A stretch of DNA of 28,852 bases from Intrasporangiaceae bacterium (GCA_012518475.1 JAAYSB010000298.1:1-28852); one strand, 5' to 3'; positions 15,109-22,884 are shown, counted from the first letter of the stretch. Numbers and translations: made by a program. The notes: generated by a model not told the origin, from the sequence alone.

Positions 15109-15957
15109 TCAGGCGTCCTCGTCGACGTCCTGCTTCTCGGTGCCACCGGCGGGCTTGAAGCCGGCCTTCTCGGCGTCCTCGGCCGACGCGAACCAGAAGT
15201 CGGCGTCTGTCTGGTCGTACCACTGTGAGCCGGAGACGTGGTAGAGCCCGCTGTTGGCGTTGCCCTTGACGTCGTAGCCCTCGGGTGCGGAGCCGTCCTC
15301 AGTGGAGGCGACAGCGCCCGCAGGCAGCTCGATCGCGGCGTCCTCGCCGGACGGGGCCGACGGAGCCGAGTCCGCGGAGTCGGCAGACGGGGCCGAGTCC
15401 GGCGAGTCCGGCGAGTCCGGGGACGGGGCCGAGTCAGGCGACGGGGCCGACCCCGGGCTGGACTCCGCGGGCAGGTCAGCGGCCGCTACTGCAGCTGCGT
15501 CTGCCTTGGCGTCCTCGTCCTTCGTCGTGGACTTCTCGGCGTCCTTCGAGGCACGCCGCGTGGCCGCCTCGGCCTCCTTGACGGTGGCCTTCTTGGCGAT
15601 CGGCTCACGAACGAGCTCGATGACCGCCATCGGGGCGTTGTCGCCCTTGCGCGGGGCGACCTTGGTGATGCGGGTGTAGCCGCCCGGGCGCTCGGCCATG
15701 TCCGGCGCGATCTCGGTGAAGAGACGGTGGACGACACCCTTGTCGCGGATGACGGTCATGACCCGACGACGCGCGTGCAGGTCACCGCGCTTGGCGAAGG
15801 TGATCATGCGCTCGGCGAGCGGGCGGACCCGCTTGGCCTTGGCCTCGGTCGTCGTGATCGAGTCGTGCTCGAACAGGGACGTGGCGAGGTTGGCCAGCAT
15901 GAGGCGCTCGTGCGCCGGACCGCCGCCGAGACGCGGACCCTTGGTGGGGGTAGGCAT
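15109..15957 (-). CDS. rplQ: 50S ribosomal protein L17 with a long linker and extra C-terminal domain
   Basis: 282 residues, while many bacterial L17 proteins have about 115-130. Residues 1-118 are ordinary L17 (MPTPTKGPRLGGGPAHER, then LFTEIAP and GGYTRI). Residues 119-225 are a low-complexity linker, Lys/Ala-rich first and then built of Ser/Asp/Pro/Ala units. Residues 226-270 form a compact Gly/Trp/Tyr/Phe-rich segment (YDVKGNANSGLYH, WYDQTDADFWFAS, AGF), similar to a small actinobacterial domain seen at the ends of several unrelated proteins. There is AAGGAG before the ATG. It ends the alpha operon, 38 bp after rpoA, and terminates at the stem at 15049-15085. L17 lines the 50S subunit near the exit tunnel. 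Confidence 0.95.
   Translation of the reverse strand: MPTPTKGPRLGGGPAHERLMLANLATSLFEHDSITTTEAKAKRVRPLAERMITFAKRGDLHARRRVMTVIRDKGVVHRLFTEIAPDMAERPGGYTRITKVAPRKGDNAPMAVIELVREPIAKKATVKEAEAATRRASKDAEKSTTKDEDAKADAAAVAAADLPAESSPGSAPSPDSAPSPDSPDSPDSAPSADSADSAPSAPSGEDAAIELPAGAVASTEDGSAPEGYDVKGNANSGLYHVSGSQWYDQTDADFWFASAEDAEKAGFKPAGGTEKQDVDEDA
15350..15460 (-). repeat. Low-complexity Ser/Asp/Pro coding repeats in rplQ
   Basis: Short degenerate units based on GAGTCCGG (plus-strand reading) and GACGGGGCC recur in this stretch and encode SAPSPDS, PDSPDS and SADSADS-type residues at about 170-203 of L17. The pattern suggests expansion by slippage. Confidence 0.7.
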
Positions 15958-15995
15958 TGAAGTTGCTCCTTAGAGAATTCCGTGAGGAATGCGGG

Positions 15996-17045
15996 TCAGT
16001 ACTGCTCGTCCTCGGCGAAGGAGACACCCTCGGCCTCGGGGTCGACCTCGAAGTCCTCGAAGTCGTCATCGTCGTAGTTCGCCAGCGCGGCGCTCGGGTC
16101 GAATCCGGGGGGCGAGTCCTTCAGGCCCAGGCCCATGCCGACGAGCTTGGCCTTGACCTCGTCGATCGACTTCGCACCGAAGTTGCGGATGTCGAGCAGG
16201 TCGGCCTCGCTGCGGGAGACGAGCTCGCCGACAGTGTGGATGCCCTCACGCTTGAGGCAGTTGTAGGACCGGACGGTCAGGTCGAGGTCCTCGATCGGCA
16301 GCGCCAGGTCAGCTGCCAGGGCGGCGTCGGTCGGCGACGGGCCCATGTCGATGCCCTCGGCCTCGACGTTGAGCTCACGGGCCAGACCGAACAGCTCGAC
16401 GAGCGTCTTGCCGGCCGAGGCCATGGCGTCGCGCGGGAGCATGCAGTTCTTGGTCTCGACATCGAGGATGAGCTTGTCGAAGTCGGTGCGCTGCTCGACA
16501 CGGGTGGCCTCGACGTTGAACTTCACGTTGAGGACCGGGCTGTAGATCGAGTCGACCGGAATGCGGCCGATCTCCTGGTCACCGGACTTGTTCTGCGCGG
16601 CGGAGACATAACCCCGGCCGCGCTCGACGGTGAGCTCCATCTCGACGGTGCCCTTGTCGTTGAGCGTCGCAATGTGCAGGTCGGGGTTGTGCACCTCGAC
16701 ACCGGCCGGCGGCGCGATGTCCGCGGCGGTGACGGCGCCGGCGCCCTGCTTGCGCAGGTACATGACGACCGGCTCGTCGTGCTCCGAGGAGACGACCAGG
16801 CCCTTGAGGTTGAGGATGATCTCGGTGACGTCCTCCTTGACCCCGGGGATCGTGGAGAACTCGTGGAGCACGCCGTCGATGCGGATGCTCGTCACGGACG
16901 CGCCGGGGATGCTCGACAGGAGCGTGCGGCGCAGCGAGTTGCCGAGGGTGTATCCGAAGCCGGGCTCGAGCGGCTCGAGGACGAACCGGGAGCGGAAGTC
17001 GGAGATGACCTCTTCGCTGAGGGTGGGGCGCTGTGCGATCAGCAC
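15996..17045 (-). CDS. rpoA: DNA-directed RNA polymerase subunit alpha
   Basis: 349 residues from a GTG, with GGAAGGA 8 nt upstream. The N-terminal domain (about 1-230) dimerises and nucleates RNA polymerase; it has GYTLGNSLRRTLLSS and the later ELFGLARELN. The C-terminal domain (about 245-315) holds the helix-hairpin-helix region ELVSRSEADLLDIRNFGAKS, which binds UP elements and activators. An acidic tail rich in Asp, Glu and Phe ends the protein. It lies between rpsD and rplQ as in other actinobacteria. The 160-bp gap before it contains two hairpins (features 17092-17108 and 17150-17192). Confidence 0.98.
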   Translation of the reverse strand: MLIAQRPTLSEEVISDFRSRFVLEPLEPGFGYTLGNSLRRTLLSSIPGASVTSIRIDGVLHEFSTIPGVKEDVTEIILNLKGLVVSSEHDEPVVMYLRKQGAGAVTAADIAPPAGVEVHNPDLHIATLNDKGTVEMELTVERGRGYVSAAQNKSGDQEIGRIPVDSIYSPVLNVKFNVEATRVEQRTDFDKLILDVETKNCMLPRDAMASAGKTLVELFGLARELNVEAEGIDMGPSPTDAALAADLALPIEDLDLTVRSYNCLKREGIHTVGELVSRSEADLLDIRNFGAKSIDEVKAKLVGMGLGLKDSPPGFDPSAALANYDDDDFEDFEVDPEAEGVSFAEDEQY

Positions 17046-17091
17046 TGTTTCTATCCTTCCCGCGACCGACCGCTATATGACGATCGCGTAT

Positions 17092-17108
17092 GCCGGCGCT
17101 GGGCCGGC
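17092..17108 (-). promoter_or_regulatory. GCCGGC hairpin in the rpsD-rpoA gap
   Basis: GCCGGC at 17092-17097 and 17103-17108 can pair around the 5-nt loop GCTGG. It lies about 47 nt upstream of the rpoA start on the minus strand. It may stabilise or attenuate the rpoA message; the role is not shown. Confidence 0.35.
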
Positions 17109-17149
17109 GGTCGGGGCCACCTCTGTCCGTGGTCCCGATTGTGCGAGGA

Positions 17150-17192
17150 GTATGCGGTGCGCACCATCACGACGACGTCGCGCACCGCATAC
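17150..17192 (-). promoter_or_regulatory. 13-bp hairpin between rpsD and rpoA
   Basis: Arms 17150-17162 and 17180-17192 are perfectly complementary around a 17-nt loop, about 14 bp past the rpsD stop. A weaker outer stem extends it. No U tract follows on the minus strand. It may be an attenuator, an RNA processing site or a binding site for S4. S4 binds mRNA of this operon in other bacteria, which makes the position notable; regulation here is inference. Confidence 0.5.
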
Positions 17193-17205
17193 CTCTTCAG
17201 GCGTA

Positions 17206-17814
17206 CTAGTTCTTCGAGTAGAGCTCGACGATCAGCTGCTCGGTGAGGACCGTGTCGATCTGGGCCCGGACCGGGAGGCTGTGGATGAGGACCTGCAGGG
17301 TGTCGCCGGAGACGTGCATCCACGCCGGGATCGGGCGCTCACCGAAGGTCTGGCGAGCGAGCTCGATCGGGAAGCTGTTCACGCTCTGCTTGCGGACCGT
17401 GATGATGTCGTACTGCTCGACCCGGTAGGACGGGACGTCGACGCGCACGCCGTTGACCTCGAAGTGACCGTGCGTGACGAGCTGACGCGCGTGACGACGG
17501 GTCCGGGCCAGGCCGGCGCGGTAGATGACGTTGTCGAGGCGGGACTCGAGGATCGTCAGGAGGTTCTCACCGGTCTTGCCGGGGCGGTTGGCCGCCTCCT
17601 TGTAGTAGCGGCGGAACTGCTTCTCCATGACGCCGTAGGTGAAGCGAGCCTTCTGCTTCTCCTGCAGCTGGGTGAGGTACTCCTTCTCCTGGATCCGGCG
17701 ACGGCCGTGCTGGCCGGGCGGGAACGGACGGAGCTCGAAGTTCTTGTCACCGCCGACGAGGTCGGTCTTGAGGCGACGCGACTTCTTGGTGATGGGGCCG
17801 GTATAGCGGGCCAT
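17206..17814 (-). CDS. rpsD: 30S ribosomal protein S4
   Basis: 202 residues, the standard length. It starts MARYTGPITKKSRRLKTDL and has an S4 RNA-binding domain with SRLDNVIYRAGLARTRRHAR. No CxxC zinc motif is present near the N-terminus, so this is the zinc-independent form. S4 is a primary 16S rRNA-binding protein and, in other bacteria, an autoregulator of this operon. AGGAAGAG precedes the ATG. It is 32 bp downstream of rpsK and followed by a hairpin-bearing gap before rpoA. Confidence 0.97.
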   Translation of the reverse strand: MARYTGPITKKSRRLKTDLVGGDKNFELRPFPPGQHGRRRIQEKEYLTQLQEKQKARFTYGVMEKQFRRYYKEAANRPGKTGENLLTILESRLDNVIYRAGLARTRRHARQLVTHGHFEVNGVRVDVPSYRVEQYDIITVRKQSVNSFPIELARQTFGERPIPAWMHVSGDTLQVLIHSLPVRAQIDTVLTEQLIVELYSKN

Positions 17815-17846
17815 AGTTCTCTTCCTTTAAGTCTTCGTGCGAAGCG

Positions 17847-18251
17847 TCAGACGCGGCGACGCTTGGGCGGGCGGACACCGTTGTGCGGGGACGGCGTGAC
17901 GTCGGCGATGGAGCCGACCTCGAGGCCTGCCGCGGTGAGGGAGCGGATCGCGGTCTCACGACCGGAGCCCGGGCCCTTGACGAAGACGTCGACCTTGCGC
18001 ATGCCGTGCTCCATGGCGCGCCGGGCAGCAGCCTCGGCAGCCATCTGAGCGGCGTACGGGGTGGACTTGCGCGAGCCCTTGAAGCCGACCTGGCCGGCCG
18101 AGGCCCACGAGATCACGGCACCGGTGGGGTCGGTGATCGAGATGATCGTGTTGTTGAACGTGCTCTTGATGTGGGCCTGGCCCGCAGCGACGTTCTTCTT
18201 CTCCTTGCGGCGCACCTTCTTGGCGCTAGCCATACGGCCCTTGGGAGGCAT
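17847..18251 (-). CDS. rpsK: 30S ribosomal protein S11
   Basis: 134 residues, starting at the ATG in a TAATG overlap with rpsM. It has NTIISITDPTGAVISWASAG and the C-terminal TPSPHNGVRPPKRRRV, which are S11 hallmarks. S11 sits on the 30S platform with S18 and S7 and contacts mRNA near the E site. The first six residues (MPPKGR) are a normal extension in actinobacteria. Next in line is rpsD. Confidence 0.97.
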   Translation of the reverse strand: MPPKGRMASAKKVRRKEKKNVAAGQAHIKSTFNNTIISITDPTGAVISWASAGQVGFKGSRKSTPYAAQMAAEAAARRAMEHGMRKVDVFVKGPGSGRETAIRSLTAAGLEVGSIADVTPSPHNGVRPPKRRRV

Positions 18252-18628
18252 TACTTACCAACCTTCTTCTTGCCGGCGACGGTGCGCTTCGGGCCCTTGC
18301 GGGTGCGCGCGTTGGTCTTGGTGCGCTGACCGCGCACGGGCAGTCCGCGGCGGTGCCGCAGACCCTCATAGCTGCCGATCTCGACCTTGCGGCGGATGTC
18401 GGCCTGTACCTCACGGCGGAGGTCACCCTCGACCTTGACGTTCTCTTCGATCCAGTCACGGAGCGCGACGAGCTGGTCGTCGACGAGGTCCTTGACCCGG
18501 GTGTTCGGGTCGACGCCGGTCGCCTCGAGTGCCTTCTTGGAACTCGTGCGGCCCACGCCGAAGATGTAGGTCAGTGCGATCTCGACGCGCTTCTCACGCG
18601 GCAGATCGACTCCAACGAGACGTGCCAT
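18251..18628 (-). CDS. rpsM: 30S ribosomal protein S13
   Basis: 125 residues from the ATG at 18628 (MARLVGVDLPREKR), which fits family N-termini and has AAGGAA upstream; the open frame extends to 18649. It has YIFGVGRTSS, GSYEGLRHRRGLPVRGQRT and a basic tail GKKKVGK. S13 sits in the 30S head and contacts the P-site tRNA. Its stop overlaps the rpsK start (TAATG). A 245-bp structured gap lies between it and rpmJ, so this may begin a separate unit. Confidence 0.97.
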   Translation of the reverse strand: MARLVGVDLPREKRVEIALTYIFGVGRTSSKKALEATGVDPNTRVKDLVDDQLVALRDWIEENVKVEGDLRREVQADIRRKVEIGSYEGLRHRRGLPVRGQRTKTNARTRKGPKRTVAGKKKVGK

Positions 18629-18672
18629 CTGGTGATGGTTCCTTTGCATTCATCCCCGGAGGTGTGGGACAG

Positions 18673-18758
18673 CACCGATCCGGTGTCTCTCTCGACGGGC
18701 GGCTTCCATGCGGGAGCTGTGGTTCCGTCGAGCACCGGTTCCCGGCCTCCGGGACCGG
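18673..18758 (-). promoter_or_regulatory. Three hairpins in the rpmJ-rpsM gap
   Basis: Stem 1: CACCG/CGGTG, 18673-18685, 3-nt loop. Stem 2: CTCGACGG at 18691-18698 pairs with CCGTCGAG at 18725-18732, with an inner GCTTCC/GGGAGC stem. Stem 3: arms near 18735-18745 and 18749-18758, with one bulge. They lie 45-130 nt before the rpsM start in the 245-bp gap, where no gene is visible. They may form a ribosomal protein leader or a terminator for rpmJ. Confidence 0.45.
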
Positions 18759-18873
18759 GAGTGGCATCCAGGTCTGCTCGTGAGGAGCCGGCTCTGGGGG
18801 CGGGTGCTGCAGATAGGTGTATTCAGTTGTGGCTTGCGTATGTCAGCGAAGCGCTGCGACGCTGGCGGGTGAA

Positions 18874-18987
18874 TCAGCCCTGACGCTGCTTGTGGCGCAG
18901 GTTCTCGCAGATCACCATGACCCGGCCGTGACGGCGGATCACCTTGCACTTGTCACAGATCTTCTTGACGCTCGGCTGAACCTTCAT
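18874..18987 (-). CDS. rpmJ: 50S ribosomal protein L36
   Basis: 37 residues, all of the family: MKVQPSVKKICDKC, then the RRHGRVMVIC segment and a basic tail HKQRQG. Cys11, Cys14, Cys27 and His32 form the zinc knuckle, so this is the zinc-binding version. Many actinobacteria carry a second zinc-free copy elsewhere, used under zinc limitation. It lies 71 bp after infA. Confidence 0.95.
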   Translation of the reverse strand: MKVQPSVKKICDKCKVIRRHGRVMVICENLRHKQRQG

Positions 18988-19058
18988 GTGCTTGTCGCCT
19001 TGCTTCTTGGATCTGTCCCGACCGCAGAGAGCGAACGGGTCTTGCTGGTTGAGCTGGT

Positions 19059-19280
19059 CTAGCGGTAGCGGAAGACGATCCGACCGCGGGACAGGTCGTA
19101 GGGGCTCAGCTCGACGACGACCCGGTCCTCGGGGAGGATCCGGATGTAGTGCTGACGCATCTTGCCCGAGATGTGTGCGAGAACCTTGTGACCGTTGGTC
19201 AGCTCGACCCGGAACATTGCGTTCGGGAGAGCCTCGACGATCGTGCCCTCGACCTCGATGACACCGTCCTTCTTGGCCAT
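19059..19280 (-). CDS. infA: Translation initiation factor IF-1
   Basis: 73 residues from the ATG at 19280 (MAKKDGVIEVEGTIVEALPN), the standard length. An S1/OB-fold RNA-binding domain fills it, with FRVELTNGHKVLAHISGKMR and the C-terminal LSRGRIVFRYR. IF-1 binds the 30S A site during initiation. The Shine-Dalgarno-like GAGGA lies very close to the ATG. It sits between map and rpmJ, with a 190-bp gap on the map side that holds a candidate promoter. Confidence 0.97.
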   Translation of the reverse strand: MAKKDGVIEVEGTIVEALPNAMFRVELTNGHKVLAHISGKMRQHYIRILPEDRVVVELSPYDLSRGRIVFRYR

Positions 19281-19400
19281 ATCCTCTTTCTGCTCACTGT
19301 TGAGTGGCGGCTGCCTCGGCACAGCACAACCCCGAAGAGCTAGGGGGTGGGCTTGACCGGCGCAGGCGTGGCCCGGGTGGGCGCACGACACCGACGCACA

Positions 19401-19437
19401 AGTCTACGTCAGGTATGCGGTGAGCACGAAATCGTGC
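19401..19437 (-). promoter_or_regulatory. Candidate infA promoter region and small palindrome
   Basis: A minus-strand TAGACT -10-like box lies at 19401-19406, but the -35 is weak (TTCGTG at 18 bp). The dyad GCACGA-AA-TCGTGC at 19424-19437 overlaps the expected -35 position, as an operator would. The 190-bp map-infA gap otherwise holds no gene. Confidence 0.35.
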
Positions 19438-19470
19438 CTGTGCACCTCTAGGTTCCGCGCGCTGACGAGG

Positions 19471-20319
19471 TCAGTGGAGCGGTGCGAACCGGGCGCCGAC
19501 CTCGGCGATCTTGCGCTCTCCCCCGTCCAGGGCGGTGAGGATCCACAACCCGTCCTTCGTCGCGGCGACGGTGTGCTCCCAGTGGCAGGCCCGGGACTTG
19601 TCGAGGGTGACGACCGTCCAGTCGTCGGAGAGCACCTCGTTGGCCTGGTCACCGAGTGTGATCATCGGCTCGATCGCGACCGTGGTGCCATCGACGACCG
19701 TGGGGCCCTTCTCCCGGCAGCGGTAGTTCGGGACCTGCGGGTCCATGTGCATGGCGGTGCCGATGCCGTGGCCGACGTAGTCCTCGACGATGCCGTACTC
19801 CCGGTCGTGGGCGCGAACCGAGTCACTGATGCTGTCCTCGACTGCGGCCCCGACGTCGAACAGCGGGCGGCCGACCTGGAGGGCGGCGATCCCGGCATAC
19901 AGTGAGGTCTCGGTGGCGTCGATGAGCTGGAGGTCCTCGGGACGCCCGGTCTCCGCGCCCCCGACGATGAAGGAGATCGCGGCGTCCCCGTGCCACCCGT
20001 CGACGATGGCCCCGCAGTCGATGGAGATGAGGTCGCCCTCGTCAAGGACCCGGGTGCCGGGGATGCCGTGGACGATCTCCTCGTTGACGCTCGTGCAGAT
20101 CGTGCCGGTGAAGCCGTGGTAGCCGAGGAAGGACGGCAGTGCGCCGGAGCTGCGGATGAAGTCCTCGGCGAGGGTGTCCAGCTCCTTGGTCGTCATCCCC
20201 GGTGCAGTGGACTCCGCGAGCATGGCCAGCGTGCGGCCGACGACGAGGCCGGCCGCACGCATGAGGCGCAGCTGTTCGGGTGACTTGCCCTCGATGCGCT
20301 CGCGCCGGAAGAAACCCAT
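19471..20319 (-). CDS. map: Type I methionine aminopeptidase
   Basis: 282 residues. It removes the initiator Met from nascent chains. The five metal ligands are visible: Asp101 (ISIDCG), Asp112 (WHGDAA), His184 (GHGIGT), Glu217 (IEPMIT) and Glu248 (WEHTV). The N-terminal extension is short and has no zinc-finger SH3-binding motif, so it is the simple class. It lies 27 bp after adk, as in many bacteria, and supplies the processing activity next to the translation genes. Confidence 0.97.
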   Translation of the reverse strand: MGFFRRERIEGKSPEQLRLMRAAGLVVGRTLAMLAESTAPGMTTKELDTLAEDFIRSSGALPSFLGYHGFTGTICTSVNEEIVHGIPGTRVLDEGDLISIDCGAIVDGWHGDAAISFIVGGAETGRPEDLQLIDATETSLYAGIAALQVGRPLFDVGAAVEDSISDSVRAHDREYGIVEDYVGHGIGTAMHMDPQVPNYRCREKGPTVVDGTTVAIEPMITLGDQANEVLSDDWTVVTLDKSRACHWEHTVAATKDGLWILTALDGGERKIAEVGARFAPLH

Positions 20320-20346
20320 CTGTCAGGTCAGTGGTGGAGAGCCCGG

Positions 20347-20907
20347 TCAGCTGAGCGCCGCGATGATGCGCTCGGTGACCTCATCGACCTCGCCGAGACC
20401 ATCGACCTCGACGAGCAGACCGCGCTCGCGGTAGGCATCAGACAGCGGCTCGGTCTCGCGGCGATAGATCGCCATCCGCTCACGGATGACGTCCTCGGTG
20501 TCGTCGGCGCGACCCTCGATCTCGGCCCGCTTCAGTAGTCGCCCGACGACGGCGTCCTCGTCGACGACCAGCTCGAGCACGCGCTCGAGCGGTGCGTCGC
20601 TCTTGGCCAGCATGGCATCCAACGCGGTGACCTGCTCGCTGGTGCGGGGGTAGCCGTCGAGGAGGAATCCGGATGCACAGTCCTCGTCGGCGAGGCGGTC
20701 CTCGACGATCGCGTTCGTGATGTCGTCGGAGACGTACCCGCCGGAGGCGAGGATCTCCTTGACCTGCTTGCCGAGCTCGGTCTCGTTCTTGATGTTGGCG
20801 CGGAAGATGTCACCGGTGGAGATCGCCGGGATGCCGAAGTGCTCGGCGATCCGCGAGGCCTGGGTGCCCTTGCCGGCACCGGGGGGACCGAGAATGATGA
20901 GTCGCAT
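20347..20907 (-). CDS. adk: Adenylate kinase, short form
   Basis: 186 residues from the ATG at 20907 (MRLIILGPPGAGKGT); the P-loop spans residues 7-15. It converts AMP and ATP to two ADP. The long zinc/LID insert of the 214-residue enzymes is absent, as in mycobacterial adenylate kinase. DGYPRT and the LLKRAEIEGRADD region are present. The start overlaps the secY stop (TAATG), so translation is probably coupled. Longer upstream frames are inside secY and are not real starts. Confidence 0.97.
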   Translation of the reverse strand: MRLIILGPPGAGKGTQASRIAEHFGIPAISTGDIFRANIKNETELGKQVKEILASGGYVSDDITNAIVEDRLADEDCASGFLLDGYPRTSEQVTALDAMLAKSDAPLERVLELVVDEDAVVGRLLKRAEIEGRADDTEDVIRERMAIYRRETEPLSDAYRERGLLVEVDGLGEVDEVTERIIAALS

Positions 20908-22226
20908 TACTTGAGGAACCCTTCGTAGTGACGCTGCTGGAGCTGGGACTCGATCTGGATGAGCGTCTGCAGGCCGACGCCGACGATGATGAGGATCGAG
21001 GTCCCGCCGAACGGGAAGTTCTGGTCGACGTTGAGCCAACGCATGGCGATGAGCGGGATGAGCGCCACCAGCGCCAGGTAGATCGCACCTGGCACGGTGA
21101 TCCGGTTGAGCACATAGGAGAGGTACTGCGCCGTGGGTCGCCCAGCGCGGATACCGGGGATGAAGCCGCCGTAGCGCTTCATGTTGTCCGCCACCTCGGT
21201 CGGGTTGAAGGTGATGGACACGTAGAAGAACGTGAAGAAGAGGATGAGCACGACGAAGGTGATCATGTACACCGGGTGCGAGCCGTCGGCGCCGAAGTAG
21301 CGGTTGATGAGCATGACCCACTGGGGCGGGTCGACACCGAGCGCCGGGGTGTTGAACTGGGCGACCATGACCGGGAGCATGATGAGCGAGCTGGCGAAGA
21401 TCACCGGGATGACACCGGCCATGTTCACCTTGATCGGGATGAAGGTCGAGGTGCCGCCGTACATCTGCCGGCCGACCATCCGCTTGGCGTACTGGACGGG
21501 TATGCGGCGCTGACTCTGCTCGACGAAGACGACCAGCGCGATGATGACGAAGCCGATGGCCATGACGGCGAGGAAGACGTCCCAGCCGTCGGACTGACGG
21601 ATCTGGTTGAGCTGGGCCGGGAAGTAGGCGGCGATCGAGGCGAAGATGAGGATCGACATACCGTTGCCGACGCCCTTGTCCGTGATCAGCTCACCGAGCC
21701 ACATGATCAGGCCGGTGCCGGCGGTCATGGTGAGCACCATGATGAGGATCGTCACCATCGAGTCGTCGGTGAGGATGTTGGTGCAGGACGGGTTACCGAA
21801 CAGCTGCGAGGGGTTGCGGGCGAAGGTGATGAGGGTGGCCGACTGCAGGACCGCGAGCGCGATGGTCAGATAGCGGGTGTACTGCGTCATCTTGGCCTGA
21901 CCGGCCTGCCCCTCCTTCTTCAGCTCCTCGAAGCGGGGAATGACGACGGTCAGCAGCTGGCTGATGATGCTCGCCGTGATGTAGGGCATGATCCCCAGCG
22001 CGAAGATGGAGATGTTGAGCATCGCGCCACCGCTGAAGAGGTTGGCGAGGCCGAGGAAGCCACCTGAGGTGTCGGCCCCTGCGACACACTGCTGCACGAG
22101 GGAGTAGCTGACGCCCGGGGTCGGCACGTGCGTCCCGAACCGGTACAGCGCGATGATGCCCAGGGTGAAGAGCAGCTTTCGACGCAGGTCGGGCGTCTTG
22201 AATGCCCGGCCGAATGCTGAGAGCAC
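20907..22226 (-). CDS. secY: Preprotein translocase subunit SecY
   Basis: 439 residues from a GTG with a strong GGAGG 5 nt upstream. It forms the channel of the Sec translocon in the cytoplasmic membrane. It has about ten hydrophobic segments; the N-terminal RRKLLFTLGIIALYRFGTHV (used only to locate it) and the GVGNGMS and PFGGTSILI motifs are typical. It overlaps adk by one base. A hairpin with U tract precedes it, so the secY-adk-map unit is probably transcribed from its own promoter; a TATGCT -10-like box lies near 22279-22284 on the minus strand, with no good -35. Confidence 0.97.
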   Translation of the reverse strand: MLSAFGRAFKTPDLRRKLLFTLGIIALYRFGTHVPTPGVSYSLVQQCVAGADTSGGFLGLANLFSGGAMLNISIFALGIMPYITASIISQLLTVVIPRFEELKKEGQAGQAKMTQYTRYLTIALAVLQSATLITFARNPSQLFGNPSCTNILTDDSMVTILIMVLTMTAGTGLIMWLGELITDKGVGNGMSILIFASIAAYFPAQLNQIRQSDGWDVFLAVMAIGFVIIALVVFVEQSQRRIPVQYAKRMVGRQMYGGTSTFIPIKVNMAGVIPVIFASSLIMLPVMVAQFNTPALGVDPPQWVMLINRYFGADGSHPVYMITFVVLILFFTFFYVSITFNPTEVADNMKRYGGFIPGIRAGRPTAQYLSYVLNRITVPGAIYLALVALIPLIAMRWLNVDQNFPFGGTSILIIVGVGLQTLIQIESQLQQRHYEGFLK

Positions 22227-22320
22227 CTAGTCCTCCATGTGAAGCGTGTTGCCGGGGGCCGTGCGGCCTCCCGACGAGAGCATATGTCTGGGGTCGAGCG
22301 TACGTGGCCCAGGGTCAGCC

Positions 22321-22372
22321 ACAAAACGCACGATGCTGCAGCGCGACAGGTGTCGACGCTGCAGCATCGTGC
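22321..22372 (-). terminator. Strong terminator between rplO and secY
   Basis: Arms 22328-22343 and 22357-22372 form a perfect 16-bp stem, and the loop itself folds into a CGACA/TGTCG 5-bp stem. On the minus strand a GTTTTGT run follows. It lies about 22 nt after the rplO stop, so it fits an intrinsic terminator for the spc-type unit. Confidence 0.8.
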
Positions 22373-22393
22373 ATCAGGGGTGCGCCAGGGTCG

Positions 22394-22882
22394 TCACGCG
22401 ATGGTGACGGAACCGCCGGCGGCCTCGATCTTGTCCTTGGCCGAGGCGGACGCCGCGTCAGCGGTCACGTTGACCTTGACGCTGATCTCGCCGGTGCCGA
22501 GAACCTTGACCGGAGCGCCGCCGCGGACGGCACCCTTGGCCACGAGGTCCTCGACCGTCACGTCGCCACCGTTGGGGTACAGCGAGGTGAGCTTGTCCAG
22601 GTTGACGACCTGGTACTCGGTCTTGAACGGGTTCTTGAAGCCCCGCAGCTTCGGAAGGCGCATGTGGATCGGGGTCGATCCGCCCTCGAAGCTCGGCTTG
22701 ACCTGGTAGCGGGCCTTGGTTCCCTTGGTTCCACGGCCAGCGGTCTTGCCGCGCTTGCCACCCTCACCACGACCGACGCGGATCTTGGCGCTCTTGGCAC
22801 CAGGAGCCGGCCGCAGGTGGTGGACCTTGAGCGCGGAGCCGTTGCCGGCGGCGCTCTCAGCAGCAGTCTTCTTCTCTGCCAT
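22394..22882 (-). CDS. rplO: 50S ribosomal protein L15
   Basis: 162 residues from the ATG at 22882; the GTG at 22888, in a GTGA overlap with rpmD, is an alternative and has closer Shine-Dalgarno spacing. An unusual Ala-rich stretch of about 16 residues precedes the conserved LKVHHLRPAPGAK. Next comes the Gly/Arg-rich RVGRGEGGKRGKTAGRG, then FEGGSTPIHMRLPKLRGFKN. L15 is a late-binding assembly protein of the 50S subunit. It is followed by the terminator before secY. Confidence 0.96.
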   Translation of the reverse strand: MAEKKTAAESAAGNGSALKVHHLRPAPGAKSAKIRVGRGEGGKRGKTAGRGTKGTKARYQVKPSFEGGSTPIHMRLPKLRGFKNPFKTEYQVVNLDKLTSLYPNGGDVTVEDLVAKGAVRGGAPVKVLGTGEISVKVNVTADAASASAKDKIEAAGGSVTIA

Positions 22883-22884
22883 GA

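Noticed and set aside
20908..21321. Upstream extension of adk
   Set aside because: It is out-of-frame secY sequence. The P-loop start at 20907 is clear.
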